Assembly: GCF_009827305.1 (NCBI RefSeq)
Contig: NZ_WTYJ01000002.1
Span: 620,001 to 684,000, forward strand
Length of the DNA stretch: 64,000 nucleotides
Direction: 5' to 3'
DNA from: Croceibacterium xixiisoli
GTDB lineage: Bacteria > Pseudomonadota > Alphaproteobacteria > Sphingomonadales > Sphingomonadaceae
The position numbers and the translations under genes were made by a program. Below the pieces are notes generated by a model. The model did not search any database. It worked only from the letters and a program-made list of their open reading frames with translations, and was not told where the DNA came from. Below, in pieces: positions 44,739-54,335 of this stretch. The first letter of the stretch is position 1. Each line of letters opens with the position of its first letter.

Positions 44739-46250
44739 ATGAATAGGGATCGTTCTGTGGAGCCACTGTGGCGGGATAATGGATTGAAAGCGGACGGATC
44801 CCGCCGGCATAACCTAGCCTGGCACTGCTTCGCCGGGCTGGTGATGGCGCTGCAGGTGGCGCTGATCCTGCGGCACGATTACTTCGTCGACGAATGGCAG
44901 GCACTACAGCTTGCGGTGCAAACGCCTGATATTGCTGCTCTGTTCGCCAATCTGCGATATGAAGGACATCCGCCGCTCTGGCATCTGCTGCTGCGTGCGC
45001 TTGCCGCCGTGGTCGGGCCGCATGCTGCTCTGCCGGTCGCCAGCCTGCTGCTTGCGCTTTCCACACAATGGCTGATCCTGTTCCGCAGCCCGTTCCCGCT
45101 TTGGTTGCGTCTGGCTCTGGCGTTGAGCGAGCCCATCCTCTTCGAATATGGCACGGTGTCTCGCAGCTATACGCTTGGCGTTATGCTGTTTTTCTGGGCC
45201 TTGGCCAGTTGGGACGGGCGGCGGTTGGCGTGGTTGCCGCTGTCCCTCCTGCCGATGACCGAATTCCTGTTCGGGGTGATGGCTGCCTGCCTGCTGCTGG
45301 TGCGTTTCGGGCCAAGATCGTCATGGAAGACGATCTGGTGGCCCGGCGCTGCTGTCTTTGCCGTTTGCAGCCTGTTCGCCGCCTGGACGATCATCCCTGC
45401 GCCGGACATGGTCCCGGTCTATTACGCGACCACCTCACCGGCACAGGGCGTGTTGCTATGGATGCTGGTGCTCTCCGTGGTGACCGTGCCTCTTCAATGG
45501 AAGGACGGGCTGCAGTGGGACATGGTGCCCGCGCTGGCATCCTCCATGGTGCTGTGGGCCGGGTTCCTGGCTGTCGCTTATTCGCAGACCCGCGACAGAG
45601 TGCTGGACCGGCTGGCGATGGCCGGATTCCTGCTTGTTACGCTCGGCTTTTTCGCCTTCCTTTATCCTTTGACCATCCGTCACATGATGTTGGCCGGGGT
45701 ACTGCTGGTCGGGCTGCACTGGCAGCAGGCGCGCGATGGTATAGTCGCGCGCTGGCCGTTTCGCCTGTGGGTGCTGACCGGCACAGCCTGCGGGATGGTC
45801 GCCATCTATGCCGGGCTGGCCCTGCCATTCGACACCGCACCGCGCGTGGCTGCCTTCATCCGGAATCGTGGCCTGCAGGACAAAACATGGGTGTCGGTTC
45901 CGGCACAGCATGGCCAGGGCGTTTCCGCCCTTACAGGCGTGCTGTTCGAAAATGCTGCACAAGGTTGCACCAGCGATTTCATTCGCTGGAATTTCGCCAA
46001 GGGCTCCGACGTGCCGCGCCCTCTGGCGTCATGGGTAACCCAAACTGCCCGTCGCACCGGCAGCTTCCATCTGCTGAGCTACATCCGGCTGGAAGCGGCA
46101 GCGGATGTGCGCGAACTGGCCGTCATCGATCCCGGTTATGATGGCAAACGCTATTACATTTATCGGATCGGCGCCGCGAATGCGCCGGAACGTGCCCCTC
46201 GGGCTCGCTGCGTTTCCGATATACGGCCCATGCCACTGCCGACCCGCTGA
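44739..46250 (+). CDS. Polytopic membrane protein, GT-C glycosyltransferase-like
   Basis: 503 residues with about ten to eleven transmembrane segments. The early loop HDYFVDEWQALQLAV followed by LRYEGHPPLWHLLLRAL matches the first periplasmic loop of GT-C (PMT/ArnT-like) enzymes, where an Asp-Glu pair serves as catalytic/metal site and GHPPLWH is a recurring motif. A soluble C-terminal part (about residues 380-503) follows. These enzymes move sugars from polyprenyl phosphates to lipids or proteins at the outer face of the inner membrane. Substrate unknown. Upstream, ATGCGCAGGCAG occurs twice 33 bases apart (about 44655 and 44674) with no clear role. Confidence 0.75.
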   Translation: MNRDRSVEPLWRDNGLKADGSRRHNLAWHCFAGLVMALQVALILRHDYFVDEWQALQLAVQTPDIAALFANLRYEGHPPLWHLLLRALAAVVGPHAALPVASLLLALSTQWLILFRSPFPLWLRLALALSEPILFEYGTVSRSYTLGVMLFFWALASWDGRRLAWLPLSLLPMTEFLFGVMAACLLLVRFGPRSSWKTIWWPGAAVFAVCSLFAAWTIIPAPDMVPVYYATTSPAQGVLLWMLVLSVVTVPLQWKDGLQWDMVPALASSMVLWAGFLAVAYSQTRDRVLDRLAMAGFLLVTLGFFAFLYPLTIRHMMLAGVLLVGLHWQQARDGIVARWPFRLWVLTGTACGMVAIYAGLALPFDTAPRVAAFIRNRGLQDKTWVSVPAQHGQGVSALTGVLFENAAQGCTSDFIRWNFAKGSDVPRPLASWVTQTARRTGSFHLLSYIRLEAAADVRELAVIDPGYDGKRYYIYRIGAANAPERAPRARCVSDIRPMPLPTR

Positions 46251-46366
46251 ACCGCTGGGCGGGCAAGCAGGGTTGTTTTGCCACGATCGTGCTAGACATG
46301 GTGTTTTCCATTCGGGCGGACTATTGGCGAGGCCATGAACTACGCAAAACCCAGGTACGGACAGGC

Positions 46367-46975
46367 ATGAGCACCGCTGTGATCCCGGATTCGGACGAAT
46401 CGCGCGGCAAGATCCCGGTTCCGGAAGATGTGCAGGAAGCAATCCGTACACTCATCCGCTGGTCGGGTGATGATCCAACCCGCGAAGGGCTGCTTGACAC
46501 ACCCAAGCGGGTCGCGCGCGCCTGGAAGGAATATTGCCAGGGCTATGATGAAGATCCTGCCCATCATCTGAGCCGCGTGTTTGAGGAAGTGGGCGGCTAT
46601 GATGAAATCGTGTTGCTGAAAGACATCCCTTTTCAGAGCCATTGCGAACACCATATGGCCCCGATCATTGGCAAGGCGGCGATTGCCTATCTGCCGACCG
46701 ATCATGTGGTGGGAATTTCCAAGCTCGCCCGCGTGCTGCACGCCTATGCGCGGCGGTTGCAGATCCAGGAAAGGCTGACGGCGGAAGTGGCGCAGTGCAT
46801 CTGGGACAATCTCAATCCCAAGGGCGTAGCCGTCGTGATCGAAGCCAGCCATGCCTGCATGACCGCTCGCGGTGTCCGCACCTCGGGCGTTGGCATGGTC
46901 ACCAGTCGGGTGATGGGCCTGTTCCGCAGCGACCAGCGCAGTCGTGAGGAAGTTCTGAAATTGATGGGATACTGA
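46367..46975 (+). CDS. folE: GTP cyclohydrolase I
   Basis: 202 residues from MSTAVIPDSD; the longer upstream frame is unlikely. Converts GTP to dihydroneopterin triphosphate for folate. The zinc site is seen in HCEHHMAP (Cys and His) and SHACMTARG (second Cys); GYDEIVLLKDIPFQSHCEHH and VVGISKLARVLHAYARRLQI are family signatures; the C-terminus TSRVMGLFRSD is typical. It precedes the MurA-like gene by 41 bases on the same strand. Confidence 0.96.
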   Translation: MSTAVIPDSDESRGKIPVPEDVQEAIRTLIRWSGDDPTREGLLDTPKRVARAWKEYCQGYDEDPAHHLSRVFEEVGGYDEIVLLKDIPFQSHCEHHMAPIIGKAAIAYLPTDHVVGISKLARVLHAYARRLQIQERLTAEVAQCIWDNLNPKGVAVVIEASHACMTARGVRTSGVGMVTSRVMGLFRSDQRSREEVLKLMGY

Positions 46976-47016
46976 CTCCGGCCTGATAGGTCTGGTGTCC
47001 AGCGGAGAATGATTGA

Positions 47017-48309
47017 ATGACGGCGCTTCTCGTCCGGGGCGGGCAAAAGCTCACCGGTCGCATCGAACCTTCTGCCAACAAGAATGCCGTGCTGCCCGTG
47101 CTGTGCGCGACTTTGATGACCGATGCACCGGTCACGCTGCGCAATGTGCCTGACATCACCGACGTGAACCGGATCGTGGATTTCTTCCGCGAACTCGGTT
47201 CTTCCGTCACTTGGGACAAGGCTGACCGGCGGCTGGAAATTGACCATTCCACCGTGCTGTCTGGCGCGAGCGCGACTTTGCCGCAGGCGATGCGGGCATC
47301 TATCATGATGATCCCCGGTCTGCTTGCTCGCTTGGGTGAGGCGCGGTTGGAAAACGAGGTGAAGGGCTGCACGCTCGGCGCGCGGGAAATCGATCCGCAT
47401 GTTGCCGTGTTCCGCGCCTTCGGTGCCGAAGTCAGCCAGGCCGGCCATCAGATCGTCTTTCGGAAGAAGGGTGGCGGTGAAGCGGCGCGGATGTGGCTGG
47501 AATATGCCTCTGTCACCACCACCGAGAACTTCATTCTCAGCGCGCTGACCGCATCGGGCACGTCGCAGATCGTTAATGCCGCCTGCGAACCGCATGTGCA
47601 GGAAATGTGCGCCTTCCTCGAACTGCTCGGCGCCCGGATCATCGGCAAGGGCACGTCGATGGTCTCGATCGAAGGCGGCCACGCCCTGGGCGGGGCGGAT
47701 TACACCTTCATTGAGGATTTCCACGAAATCGCCACCTTCCTGGCGCTGTCGGCCGTCACCGGCGGGGATATCTCGGTGCGCAACGCGCATCCCGAACATT
47801 TTGATCTGATCGACCGCACCTTTGCCAAATTCGGTGCGGAAGTGACCCATGCCGACGGTTGGTCACGCCTGCGCGCACCCAGCCAGTTGAAGGTGGAAGA
47901 AAACTTCACCTCTCACCTGATCACGAAGGTGGAGGCGGCCCCGTGGCCCTACATCCCGGCCGATCTGCTGCCGATCTTCATCGCTCTGGGCGTGCGCGCG
48001 CAGGGGCAGACGATGTTCTGGAACAAGGTGTATGAGGGCGGGCTGACCTGGCACACCGAACTGTCGCTGTTCGGTGCCCATACGCTGCTGTGCGATCCGC
48101 ATCGGCTGATCACCTTCGGCGGGGACAAGCTGGCCCCGGCAACGGTCACCAGCCCCTATATCATCCGCGTCGCCATCGCAATGCTGATGGTTGCCAGTTC
48201 CATCGATGGGGAATCGACCATTCTCGATGCTGATCCCATCCGTCGTGCGCATCCGGGTTTCGTGGATAATTTCGTCTCGCTCGGCGCCGATGTGCAGTGG
48301 GTCAGCTAA
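47017..48309 (+). CDS. MurA-like enolpyruvyl transferase, divergent
   Basis: 430 residues of the EPSP synthase/MurA fold. Lys 22 and Asn 23 (SANKNAVLPVL) match the essential Lys-Asn of MurA, and Cys 118 in KGCTLGAREIDPH matches the PEP-contacting Cys. However, the flanking RP is RE, the PYPGFPTDMQ loop reads APWPYIPADL (Asp kept), and the C-terminal RAG signature is RVAIAML. It therefore looks like a paralogue rather than the housekeeping MurA, though it could still make UDP-GlcNAc-enolpyruvate. Database pipelines would probably call it UDP-N-acetylglucosamine 1-carboxyvinyltransferase. A bidirectional terminator follows. Confidence 0.8.
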   Translation: MTALLVRGGQKLTGRIEPSANKNAVLPVLCATLMTDAPVTLRNVPDITDVNRIVDFFRELGSSVTWDKADRRLEIDHSTVLSGASATLPQAMRASIMMIPGLLARLGEARLENEVKGCTLGAREIDPHVAVFRAFGAEVSQAGHQIVFRKKGGGEAARMWLEYASVTTTENFILSALTASGTSQIVNAACEPHVQEMCAFLELLGARIIGKGTSMVSIEGGHALGGADYTFIEDFHEIATFLALSAVTGGDISVRNAHPEHFDLIDRTFAKFGAEVTHADGWSRLRAPSQLKVEENFTSHLITKVEAAPWPYIPADLLPIFIALGVRAQGQTMFWNKVYEGGLTWHTELSLFGAHTLLCDPHRLITFGGDKLAPATVTSPYIIRVAIAMLMVASSIDGESTILDADPIRRAHPGFVDNFVSLGADVQWVS

Positions 48310-48333
48310 TCGGCATCGACCCTTCAATCGAAC

Positions 48334-48364
48334 AAAAAAAGGGCGCCCCGCAGGCGCCCTTTTT
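48334..48364. terminator. Bidirectional terminator between the MurA-like gene and peroxiredoxin
   Basis: GGGCGCC pairs with GGCGCCC around CCGCA, with AAAAAAA on the left and TTTTT on the right, so it works for both converging genes. Confidence 0.93.
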
Positions 48365-48386
48365 CATTGTAGCTCAGGTGTTGAGA

Positions 48387-48866
48387 TCAGAGCTGACCCA
48401 GCATGTGGTCGGCGCTGCTGACGTTGAAATCACCCGGTGCTTCGACGTTCAGCTCCGTCACAGTGCCATTGTCGACGATCATGGAAAAACGCTGGCCGCG
48501 CGTGCCCATGCCGTAACCCTTGCCATCCATGGTCAGACCCAGCGCTTCAACCAGATCGCCATTGCCGTCGGCCAGCATGGTGATGTCCGCCGAACCGCTG
48601 CTGCTGTTCCAGGCACCCAGCACGAAGGCATCGTTTACGGCCGTGCAGGCGATTTCGTCCACGCCCTTGGCCTTCAGTTCCGCAGCCTTTTCCACGAAGC
48701 CTGGCAGGTGCTTGGCCGAACAGGTCGGAGTAAATGCGCCGGGTACGGAAAAGAGCGCGACCTTTTTGCCGGCGAAATATTCGCTGGACTGCACTTTCTG
48801 CGGGCCTTCGGCGGTCGCCTTGACCAGGGTCACTTCTGGAATGGTGTCGCCTTTGGAAATCGTCAT
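48387..48866 (-). CDS. Peroxiredoxin, Prx5 / hybrid-peroxiredoxin type
   Basis: 159 residues from MTISKGDTIPEVTL; the in-frame extension to 48941 has no leader character. Reduces peroxides through the peroxidatic Cys 49 in PGAFTPTCSAKHLPGF, the signature of the Prx5 class. Another Cys near residue 75 (IACTAVND) could be resolving but its position is not the classical one. Cytosolic; reduced by glutaredoxin or thioredoxin in this class. It converges on the MurA-like gene and diverges from ahcY. Confidence 0.92.
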   Translation of the reverse strand: MTISKGDTIPEVTLVKATAEGPQKVQSSEYFAGKKVALFSVPGAFTPTCSAKHLPGFVEKAAELKAKGVDEIACTAVNDAFVLGAWNSSSGSADITMLADGNGDLVEALGLTMDGKGYGMGTRGQRFSMIVDNGTVTELNVEAPGDFNVSSADHMLGQL

Positions 48867-49065
48867 GCAATTGTCCTCTCTGTCCCATCGGGGATGCGTG
48901 TGATTGCTGGCGGAAGATAGGCGTTCGGCAACACAGCGCAACCGCAGACCGTGTTGCAGTGGCGGGGTTTACCTCTGCTCCCCCGGCACTATATGTGCGC
49001 CCGCTACATTAGCCCGCGTGGAGCCCCGGCGGTGCTTTCATCCGAAAACAGACAGGAGAATTCCG

Positions 49066-50472
49066 ATGGCAACTGCCGTGGCTGAGAACGATTATATCAT
49101 CCGCGATATCGCGCAGGCCGAATATGGCCGCGACGAAATCGCGATTGCGGAAACCGAAATGCCGGGCCTGATGGCCACGCGCGAAGAATATGGGGCTGCC
49201 CAGCCGCTGAAGGGCGCGCTGATCACCGGTTCGCTGCACATGACGATCCAGACCGCCGTGCTGATCGAAACACTGGTGGCCTTGGGGGCCGAAGTACGCT
49301 GGGCAACCTGCAACATCTATTCGACCCAGGATCACGCCGCTGCCGCGATCGCCGCGCAGGGCATTCCGGTTTTCGCCATCAAGGGTGAAAGCCTGGCCGA
49401 ATATTGGGATTATGTCGGTCGTATCTTCGATTGGGGTGATGACGTCACTTGCAACATGATCCTGGACGATGGCGGCGATGCCACCATGTTCGCCCTCTGG
49501 GGCGCGCGAGTCGAAGCTGGTGAAACCCTGCCCGAACCGGGCAACGCCGAAGAAATCGAATTCCAGCGCGCGCTGAAGGAATTCATCGCTCGCAAGCCGG
49601 GCTATCTGACCAAGACCGTGCAGACCATCAAGGGCGTGTCGGAAGAAACGACCACCGGTGTGCACCGTCTCTATTCGCTGGCCAAGCAGGGCAAGCTGCC
49701 TTTCCCGGCCATCAATGTGAACGACAGCGTGACCAAGTCGAAGTTCGACAATCTCTATGGCTGCAAGGAATCGCTGGTCGATGCGATCCGTCGCGCAACC
49801 GACGTGATGCTGGCCGGCAAGGTCGCCTGCGTTGCGGGCTTCGGCGATGTGGGCAAGGGTTCGGCGGATTCGCTGCGCAACGGCGGCGCCCGCGTCATGG
49901 TCACCGAAATCGATCCGATCTGCGCCCTGCAGGCGGCGATGGAAGGCTATGAAGTCGTGACGATGGAAGAAGCGGTGAAGCGCTGCGACATCTTCGTGAC
50001 CACCACCGGCAATGAAGACGTGATCACCGCCGAACACATGAAGGCGATGAAGTCGATGGCCATCGTGTGCAACATCGGCCACTTCGATTCCGAAATCCAG
50101 ATTGCCGCACTCGACAACTATGCCTGGAAGGAAATCAAGCCGGGCACGGACATCGTGACCTTCCCGGACGGCAAGCAGATCATCATTCTGGCCAAGGGCC
50201 GACTGGTGAACCTGGGCTGCGCCACCGGTCACCCCAGCTTCGTGATGAGCTGCTCCTTCACCAACCAGGTGCTCGCGCAGATCGAACTCTATGCCAAGTC
50301 CGACCAGTACAAGAACGACGTCTATGTGCTGCCCAAGCACCTGGATGAAAAGGTCGCTGCACTGCACCTGGAAAAGCTGGGTGTACAACTGACCCAACTG
50401 ACGCAGAAGCAGGCCGATTACATCGGCGTGCCGGTCGCTGGTCCGTTCAAGCCGGAACACTACCGTTACTGA
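49066..50472 (+). CDS. ahcY: S-adenosylhomocysteinase
   Basis: 468 residues from [10 protein letters not shown], with ACAGGAG upstream. Splits S-adenosylhomocysteine to adenosine and homocysteine using bound NAD. Signature 1 is [16 protein letters not shown]-like ([13 protein letters not shown]), signature 2 is [17 protein letters not shown], the NAD fold; the C-terminus FKPEHYRY is the invariant family end. A promoter with TTTACC (48968) and TATATG (48990), spacer 16, is possible. I looked for an SAH riboswitch in 48867-49065 and found no match. Confidence 0.97.
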   Translation: MATAVAENDYIIRDIAQAEYGRDEIAIAETEMPGLMATREEYGAAQPLKGALITGSLHMTIQTAVLIETLVALGAEVRWATCNIYSTQDHAAAAIAAQGIPVFAIKGESLAEYWDYVGRIFDWGDDVTCNMILDDGGDATMFALWGARVEAGETLPEPGNAEEIEFQRALKEFIARKPGYLTKTVQTIKGVSEETTTGVHRLYSLAKQGKLPFPAINVNDSVTKSKFDNLYGCKESLVDAIRRATDVMLAGKVACVAGFGDVGKGSADSLRNGGARVMVTEIDPICALQAAMEGYEVVTMEEAVKRCDIFVTTTGNEDVITAEHMKAMKSMAIVCNIGHFDSEIQIAALDNYAWKEIKPGTDIVTFPDGKQIIILAKGRLVNLGCATGHPSFVMSCSFTNQVLAQIELYAKSDQYKNDVYVLPKHLDEKVAALHLEKLGVQLTQLTQKQADYIGVPVAGPFKPEHYRY

Positions 50473-50488
50473 TTATGCCTAATGCTGT

Positions 50489-50520
50489 CGCCCGGTCCCG
50501 ATAATGGTGGGGACCGGGCG
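50489..50520 (+). terminator. Hairpin after ahcY
   Basis: CGCCCGGTCCC pairs perfectly with GGGACCGGGCG (11 bp), loop of about ten bases, 17 bases past the ahcY stop. No T-run follows, so partial termination before divL is possible. Confidence 0.55.
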
Positions 50521-50563
50521 GCGGCCCATTGCATTGCGGCGATCCGGCCCATAGCTGTCGGGC

Positions 50564-52906
50564 ATGGAATTATCGCCAACCACTCTGGTTTTGTTGGGCT
50601 TGTTGCTCGCCGCCTGGACCGGGGGTGCCGTGTGGCTGGTGCTGGGGGCACAGGCCCGTTCGCGCCAGGCGCGCAACGCGCGCAGCACTGTGCGACGCCT
50701 GACCCGCATGATCGACAGTTCGCCGGCCGTGCCGTTGCTGGTGCGGGCGGATGGCAAGATCGAAGGGCCTGAACGGCTGGCCGGCTGGCTGGGGCTGGCC
50801 CGGCTGCCTTCCTATCTCAGTGAATTGCAGGGCGAAGATTGCGGCCTGTCGGAACAGGCGTTGGCCGATCTGCGCGATGCCGTGCGCCGCACGCAGAAAA
50901 CCGCGTCTCCCTTTGCCATGGTGGTGACCCCGCGGGGGTCTCAGCGCAATCTGGCCATTCGCGGGCATCTTGCTGATCCGGCGCTGTCGGCCAATGGCGG
51001 CGCTGTGTTGTGGTGGTTCGATTTTTCCGAAAGCCATGCCGAACTGGCGCGCCTGCGCGAGGAAACCGACAATGCTCGGCGCGATTTTGCCGCGCTGGTC
51101 GGCCTGATCGAGGCGGCACCCATGCCCATGTGGTTCCGTAGTGAAGACATGCAACTGCGGCTGGTCAATGATGCCTATGTTGCGGCGGTCGGCGCCAATC
51201 ACGCCGGTGAAGTCATCGACGGACAGATCGAATTGATCGAATCGGTTGATGGGCTGACAGCCGGGCAGATCGCCGGACAGGCGCATCAGAAAGATATGGC
51301 GATCGAGCGGATCGTTCAGGCAACGGTTGGCACTCAGCGGCGTGCGCTGAAGGTCAGCGATCTGCCGCTCGGCCAGGATGGTGTCGCCGGCTACGCCATC
51401 GATATCGAGGAAATGGAAGAACAGGCCCGCGCCTTTCGCGCCTTCCGCGAAGCGCAGCGTTCCATGCTCGATCAGCTGTCTGTCGGTGTGGCGCAGTTTG
51501 ATTCCGAAAAGCGGCTGACCTTTGCCAATCAGCCTTTCCAGCGGATTTTCGCGAACTCCGGCAATCTGCTGCTCGACCCCCCGGATTTCGGACGCTTTCT
51601 GGACATGGCCCGCGACAATGGGCGGGTGCCGGAAATGCGCGACTATCCGGCGTGGAAGCGGGAACTGCTCGAATGGTTCGCACCTGCCGGCCCGCATGAG
51701 GACGCCTGGACGCTCAGCGACGGAACCCATCTGCGGATCGTCGCCCAACCCATGCCGGATGGCGGGCTGGTGCTTGTGGCGGAGGATCGGTCGGAACAGT
51801 TGGCGCTGTCGGCCACGCGCGACACACTCTTGCGCACCCGCACCGCTACCTTCGACAGCCTGTTCGAATCGCTGGCGGTGTTTTCGCCTGACGGTCGCAT
51901 GCAGCTGTGGAACCGTCGCTTTCCGCAGATCCTCGGGCTGGCGGAAGACTATCTCGACGAACATCCTCGGATCGAGGAACTGCTAGACCGTATCGGAGCA
52001 AGCCTTGCGCGCCCGGGGCAGCGAGCGGCAATCGGCGAAGTGGTCCGCGCGGCAACGCTGGATCGCACCCAGCGCGGCGGGCGGGTGCAGTTGGCCGATG
52101 GGCGGACGCTGGAATTTGCCGGCGTTCCTCTGCCCGATGGCAATGGCCTGTTGACCCTGCTGGATGTCACCGACAGCAAGAATGCCGAAGACGCGCTGCG
52201 CGAACGCACTGTTGCCCTCGAAGAGGCCGATGCGGTCAAGACCCGTTTCCTCGCCAACATGTCCTATGAATTCCGCACGCCATTGACATCCATCCAAGGG
52301 TTTGCGGAGCTGTTGCAGGGCGGGATCGCTGGGGAGCTAACGGATCAGGCGCAGGAATATGTCGCCGCTATTCTGTCTTCGGTGGAACGGCTGGGCGCAC
52401 AGATCGGCACGGTGCTCGATCTGACGCAGAGCGAAGCCGGCCTGTTGCCCATTGCCGCCGTGGAGGTGGAACTGATGCCTTTGGTGACGCAGGTCGTGCG
52501 GGATAGGGAAGCAGCGATCGAGGCCAAATCGATCACCCTGGATCTGCGCGGGGATCGCAGCGCGGGCAAGATCCACGCCGATGCGCGGCAGTTCGGCCGG
52601 GCGCTGGGGAATCTTCTCGATAATGCGATTGAAGCGACCCCCACGGCAGGGCGCATTCTGGTTGCCATCGTTCGCCACCGCAACGGGGTGCGGATCGTCG
52701 TGTCGGACAATGGGCCCGGCATGGGGGTGATGGAACGTGCGCGCGCGCTGGATGGCTATGCCATTGGCACGGACGGCAAGCCGCTGCCGCGACGCGGCGG
52801 GCTGGGCCTGCCACTGGCCAAGCAATTGATCGAAGGGCATGGCGGGAAGCTGGAACTGCAATCGGAGCCCGGTGCTGGCACCACCGTGACGATTGCCCTG
52901 CCATGA
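50564..52906 (+). CDS. divL: DivL-type non-canonical sensor kinase (Tyr in place of phospho-His)
   Basis: 780 residues, close to the 769 of Caulobacter DivL. One N-terminal membrane helix (residues about 6-26), then three or four PAS-like modules (for example PMPMWFRSEDMQLRLVNDAY and MLDQLSVGVAQFDSEKRLTF, SLAVFSPDGRMQLWNRRF). The DHp helix reads NMSYEFRTPLTSIQGFAELL: Tyr 568 sits where histidine kinases have His, the hallmark of DivL, which controls the CckA-CtrA cell-cycle relay through DivK. The ATPase domain keeps N (NLLDNAIEATP), G1 (VSDNGPGMG) and G2 (GGLGLPLAKQLI) boxes. The stop overlaps tsaE. Confidence 0.88.
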   Translation: MELSPTTLVLLGLLLAAWTGGAVWLVLGAQARSRQARNARSTVRRLTRMIDSSPAVPLLVRADGKIEGPERLAGWLGLARLPSYLSELQGEDCGLSEQALADLRDAVRRTQKTASPFAMVVTPRGSQRNLAIRGHLADPALSANGGAVLWWFDFSESHAELARLREETDNARRDFAALVGLIEAAPMPMWFRSEDMQLRLVNDAYVAAVGANHAGEVIDGQIELIESVDGLTAGQIAGQAHQKDMAIERIVQATVGTQRRALKVSDLPLGQDGVAGYAIDIEEMEEQARAFRAFREAQRSMLDQLSVGVAQFDSEKRLTFANQPFQRIFANSGNLLLDPPDFGRFLDMARDNGRVPEMRDYPAWKRELLEWFAPAGPHEDAWTLSDGTHLRIVAQPMPDGGLVLVAEDRSEQLALSATRDTLLRTRTATFDSLFESLAVFSPDGRMQLWNRRFPQILGLAEDYLDEHPRIEELLDRIGASLARPGQRAAIGEVVRAATLDRTQRGGRVQLADGRTLEFAGVPLPDGNGLLTLLDVTDSKNAEDALRERTVALEEADAVKTRFLANMSYEFRTPLTSIQGFAELLQGGIAGELTDQAQEYVAAILSSVERLGAQIGTVLDLTQSEAGLLPIAAVEVELMPLVTQVVRDREAAIEAKSITLDLRGDRSAGKIHADARQFGRALGNLLDNAIEATPTAGRILVAIVRHRNGVRIVVSDNGPGMGVMERARALDGYAIGTDGKPLPRRGGLGLPLAKQLIEGHGGKLELQSEPGAGTTVTIALP

Positions 52907-53346
52907 TGGTGGAACTGCCTGATCTGGCGGCAATGACCGCCTTCGGCACAAAGATCGCCGATCTGCTTCAGCCCGGCGACGTGGTGGCGCTTCACGGCGG
53001 GCTGGGTGCTGGCAAGACCACGTTGGCACGGGCGATCATTGCCGCACTGGGGCATGAAGGGGATGTGCCGTCACCCAGCTTCACCATTATTGAAACCTAT
53101 GATCCACCAGCGGTGCGATTGCCGCTGGTGCATGCCGATTTTTACCGGCTCGAACATCCCGATGAAGCGGAAGAGATCGGGCTCGATCACTATCGCATTG
53201 ATGCCGCGCTGCTGGCGGAATGGCCCGACCACGCCGGTGGCTTCGCGCATGAGCCGGCCTGCCTGACAATTGCACTGGAAATTTCCGGCGATGGTCGCAA
53301 GGCAATTGTCGAACCGGGCGCGGATTGGCAAAGCCGCATCCCATGA
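52903..53346 (+). CDS. tsaE: tRNA threonylcarbamoyladenosine biosynthesis ATPase TsaE
   Basis: 147 residues. ATPase that works with TsaB and TsaD to make the t6A modification next to the anticodon of ANN-decoding tRNAs. Walker A is GGLGAGKTT at residues 32-40; SPSFTIIETY and HADFYRLEHPDEAEEIGLDH are family motifs. The ATG overlaps the divL stop by four bases (ATGA), and its own stop overlaps amgK by ATGA, implying translational coupling. Confidence 0.95.
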   Translation: MMVELPDLAAMTAFGTKIADLLQPGDVVALHGGLGAGKTTLARAIIAALGHEGDVPSPSFTIIETYDPPAVRLPLVHADFYRLEHPDEAEEIGLDHYRIDAALLAEWPDHAGGFAHEPACLTIALEISGDGRKAIVEPGADWQSRIP

Positions 53347-54335
53347 ACGACAGGCTGCCCGAAGGGCTCGACGCATTTCTCGATTCTGCCGGATGGCACG
53401 GCGCCAGCGTTGATCCGCTGGCGGGCGACGCCAGTTTCAGGCGTTATTTCCGGATCGAATCGAACGGGCGCAAGGCCATGCTGATGCATGCGCCGCCGCC
53501 GCATGAAGATCCGCGCCCCTTCCTCGAAGTGGCTGAATGGCTGCATGCGCAGGGTCTGCGTGCACCGGTGATATACGCCGCCCGCGCGGAAGACGGTTGG
53601 GTGTTGCTGGAAGATTTCGGTGACGACCGGATGCGCGATGTGCTGGATCTGCATCCCGATCAGGAAGTGGAAACCTACCGCGCGGCGATCGATGCGCTGG
53701 TGGCGCTGCATGGCCATTCGGCTGGCCCGTTCCCGCCCTATGACATGGCCGTCTATCAGCGCGAAGTGGCGCTGTTTACCGAATGGTATTGCCCGGCCGC
53801 AGGCCTCGACGTCGATGCTGCCGGCTGGGCCGCTGCATGGGATGCGGTGTTGCAGCCGGTTCTGGAACGCCAGCAGCCCGGCGTCACCGTGCTGCGCGAT
53901 TACCACGCTGAAAACATCATGCTGCTCGGCGCTGGCGAACCGCAGGGGCTGATCGATTTTCAGGACGCGTTGATCGGGCACCGGGCTTATGATCTGGTCT
54001 CGCTGCTGCAGGATGCACGGCGTGATGTGTCGCCCGAACTCGAACAGGCGATGCTCCGGCATTATCTGGCGCAGGTCGATGGCGGGGATCACTTCCTGTC
54101 GGATTACGCGGTGCTTGGGGCGCAGCGTAACGCCAAGATCGTCGGCATCTTTGCGCGCCTGTGGCAGCGCGACGGCAAGCCGCGTTATCTGCCGATGATC
54201 CCGCGTGTATGGGAAGCGATGGAGCGTGATCTGGCGGAACCCGCGCTGGCGCCGGTGGCACAGTGGTTTGCCGACAATATTCCATCGGCCGTTCGCCAGG
54301 CGCATGGCGGCAAGCTGGGTGAGTTTCAGGGATGA
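53343..54335 (+). CDS. amgK: N-acetylmuramate/N-acetylglucosamine kinase AmgK
   Basis: 330 residues from MNDRLPEGLD. Phosphorylates MurNAc and GlcNAc at the anomeric carbon in the recycling route that bypasses de novo UDP-MurNAc synthesis. The aminoglycoside-kinase-like fold shows VLLEDFGDDRM, the catalytic loop LRDYHAENIMLL and the metal-binding LIDFQDALIGHRAYDLVSLL. It overlaps both neighbours by ATGA. Pairing with murU directly downstream is the standard arrangement in Pseudomonas, Caulobacter and relatives, which strengthens the call. Confidence 0.93.
   Translation: MNDRLPEGLDAFLDSAGWHGASVDPLAGDASFRRYFRIESNGRKAMLMHAPPPHEDPRPFLEVAEWLHAQGLRAPVIYAARAEDGWVLLEDFGDDRMRDVLDLHPDQEVETYRAAIDALVALHGHSAGPFPPYDMAVYQREVALFTEWYCPAAGLDVDAAGWAAAWDAVLQPVLERQQPGVTVLRDYHAENIMLLGAGEPQGLIDFQDALIGHRAYDLVSLLQDARRDVSPELEQAMLRHYLAQVDGGDHFLSDYAVLGAQRNAKIVGIFARLWQRDGKPRYLPMIPRVWEAMERDLAEPALAPVAQWFADNIPSAVRQAHGGKLGEFQG

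Noticed and set aside
48867-49065. SAH riboswitch upstream of ahcY
   Set aside because: I could not match the conserved core of the known SAH aptamer in this stretch.
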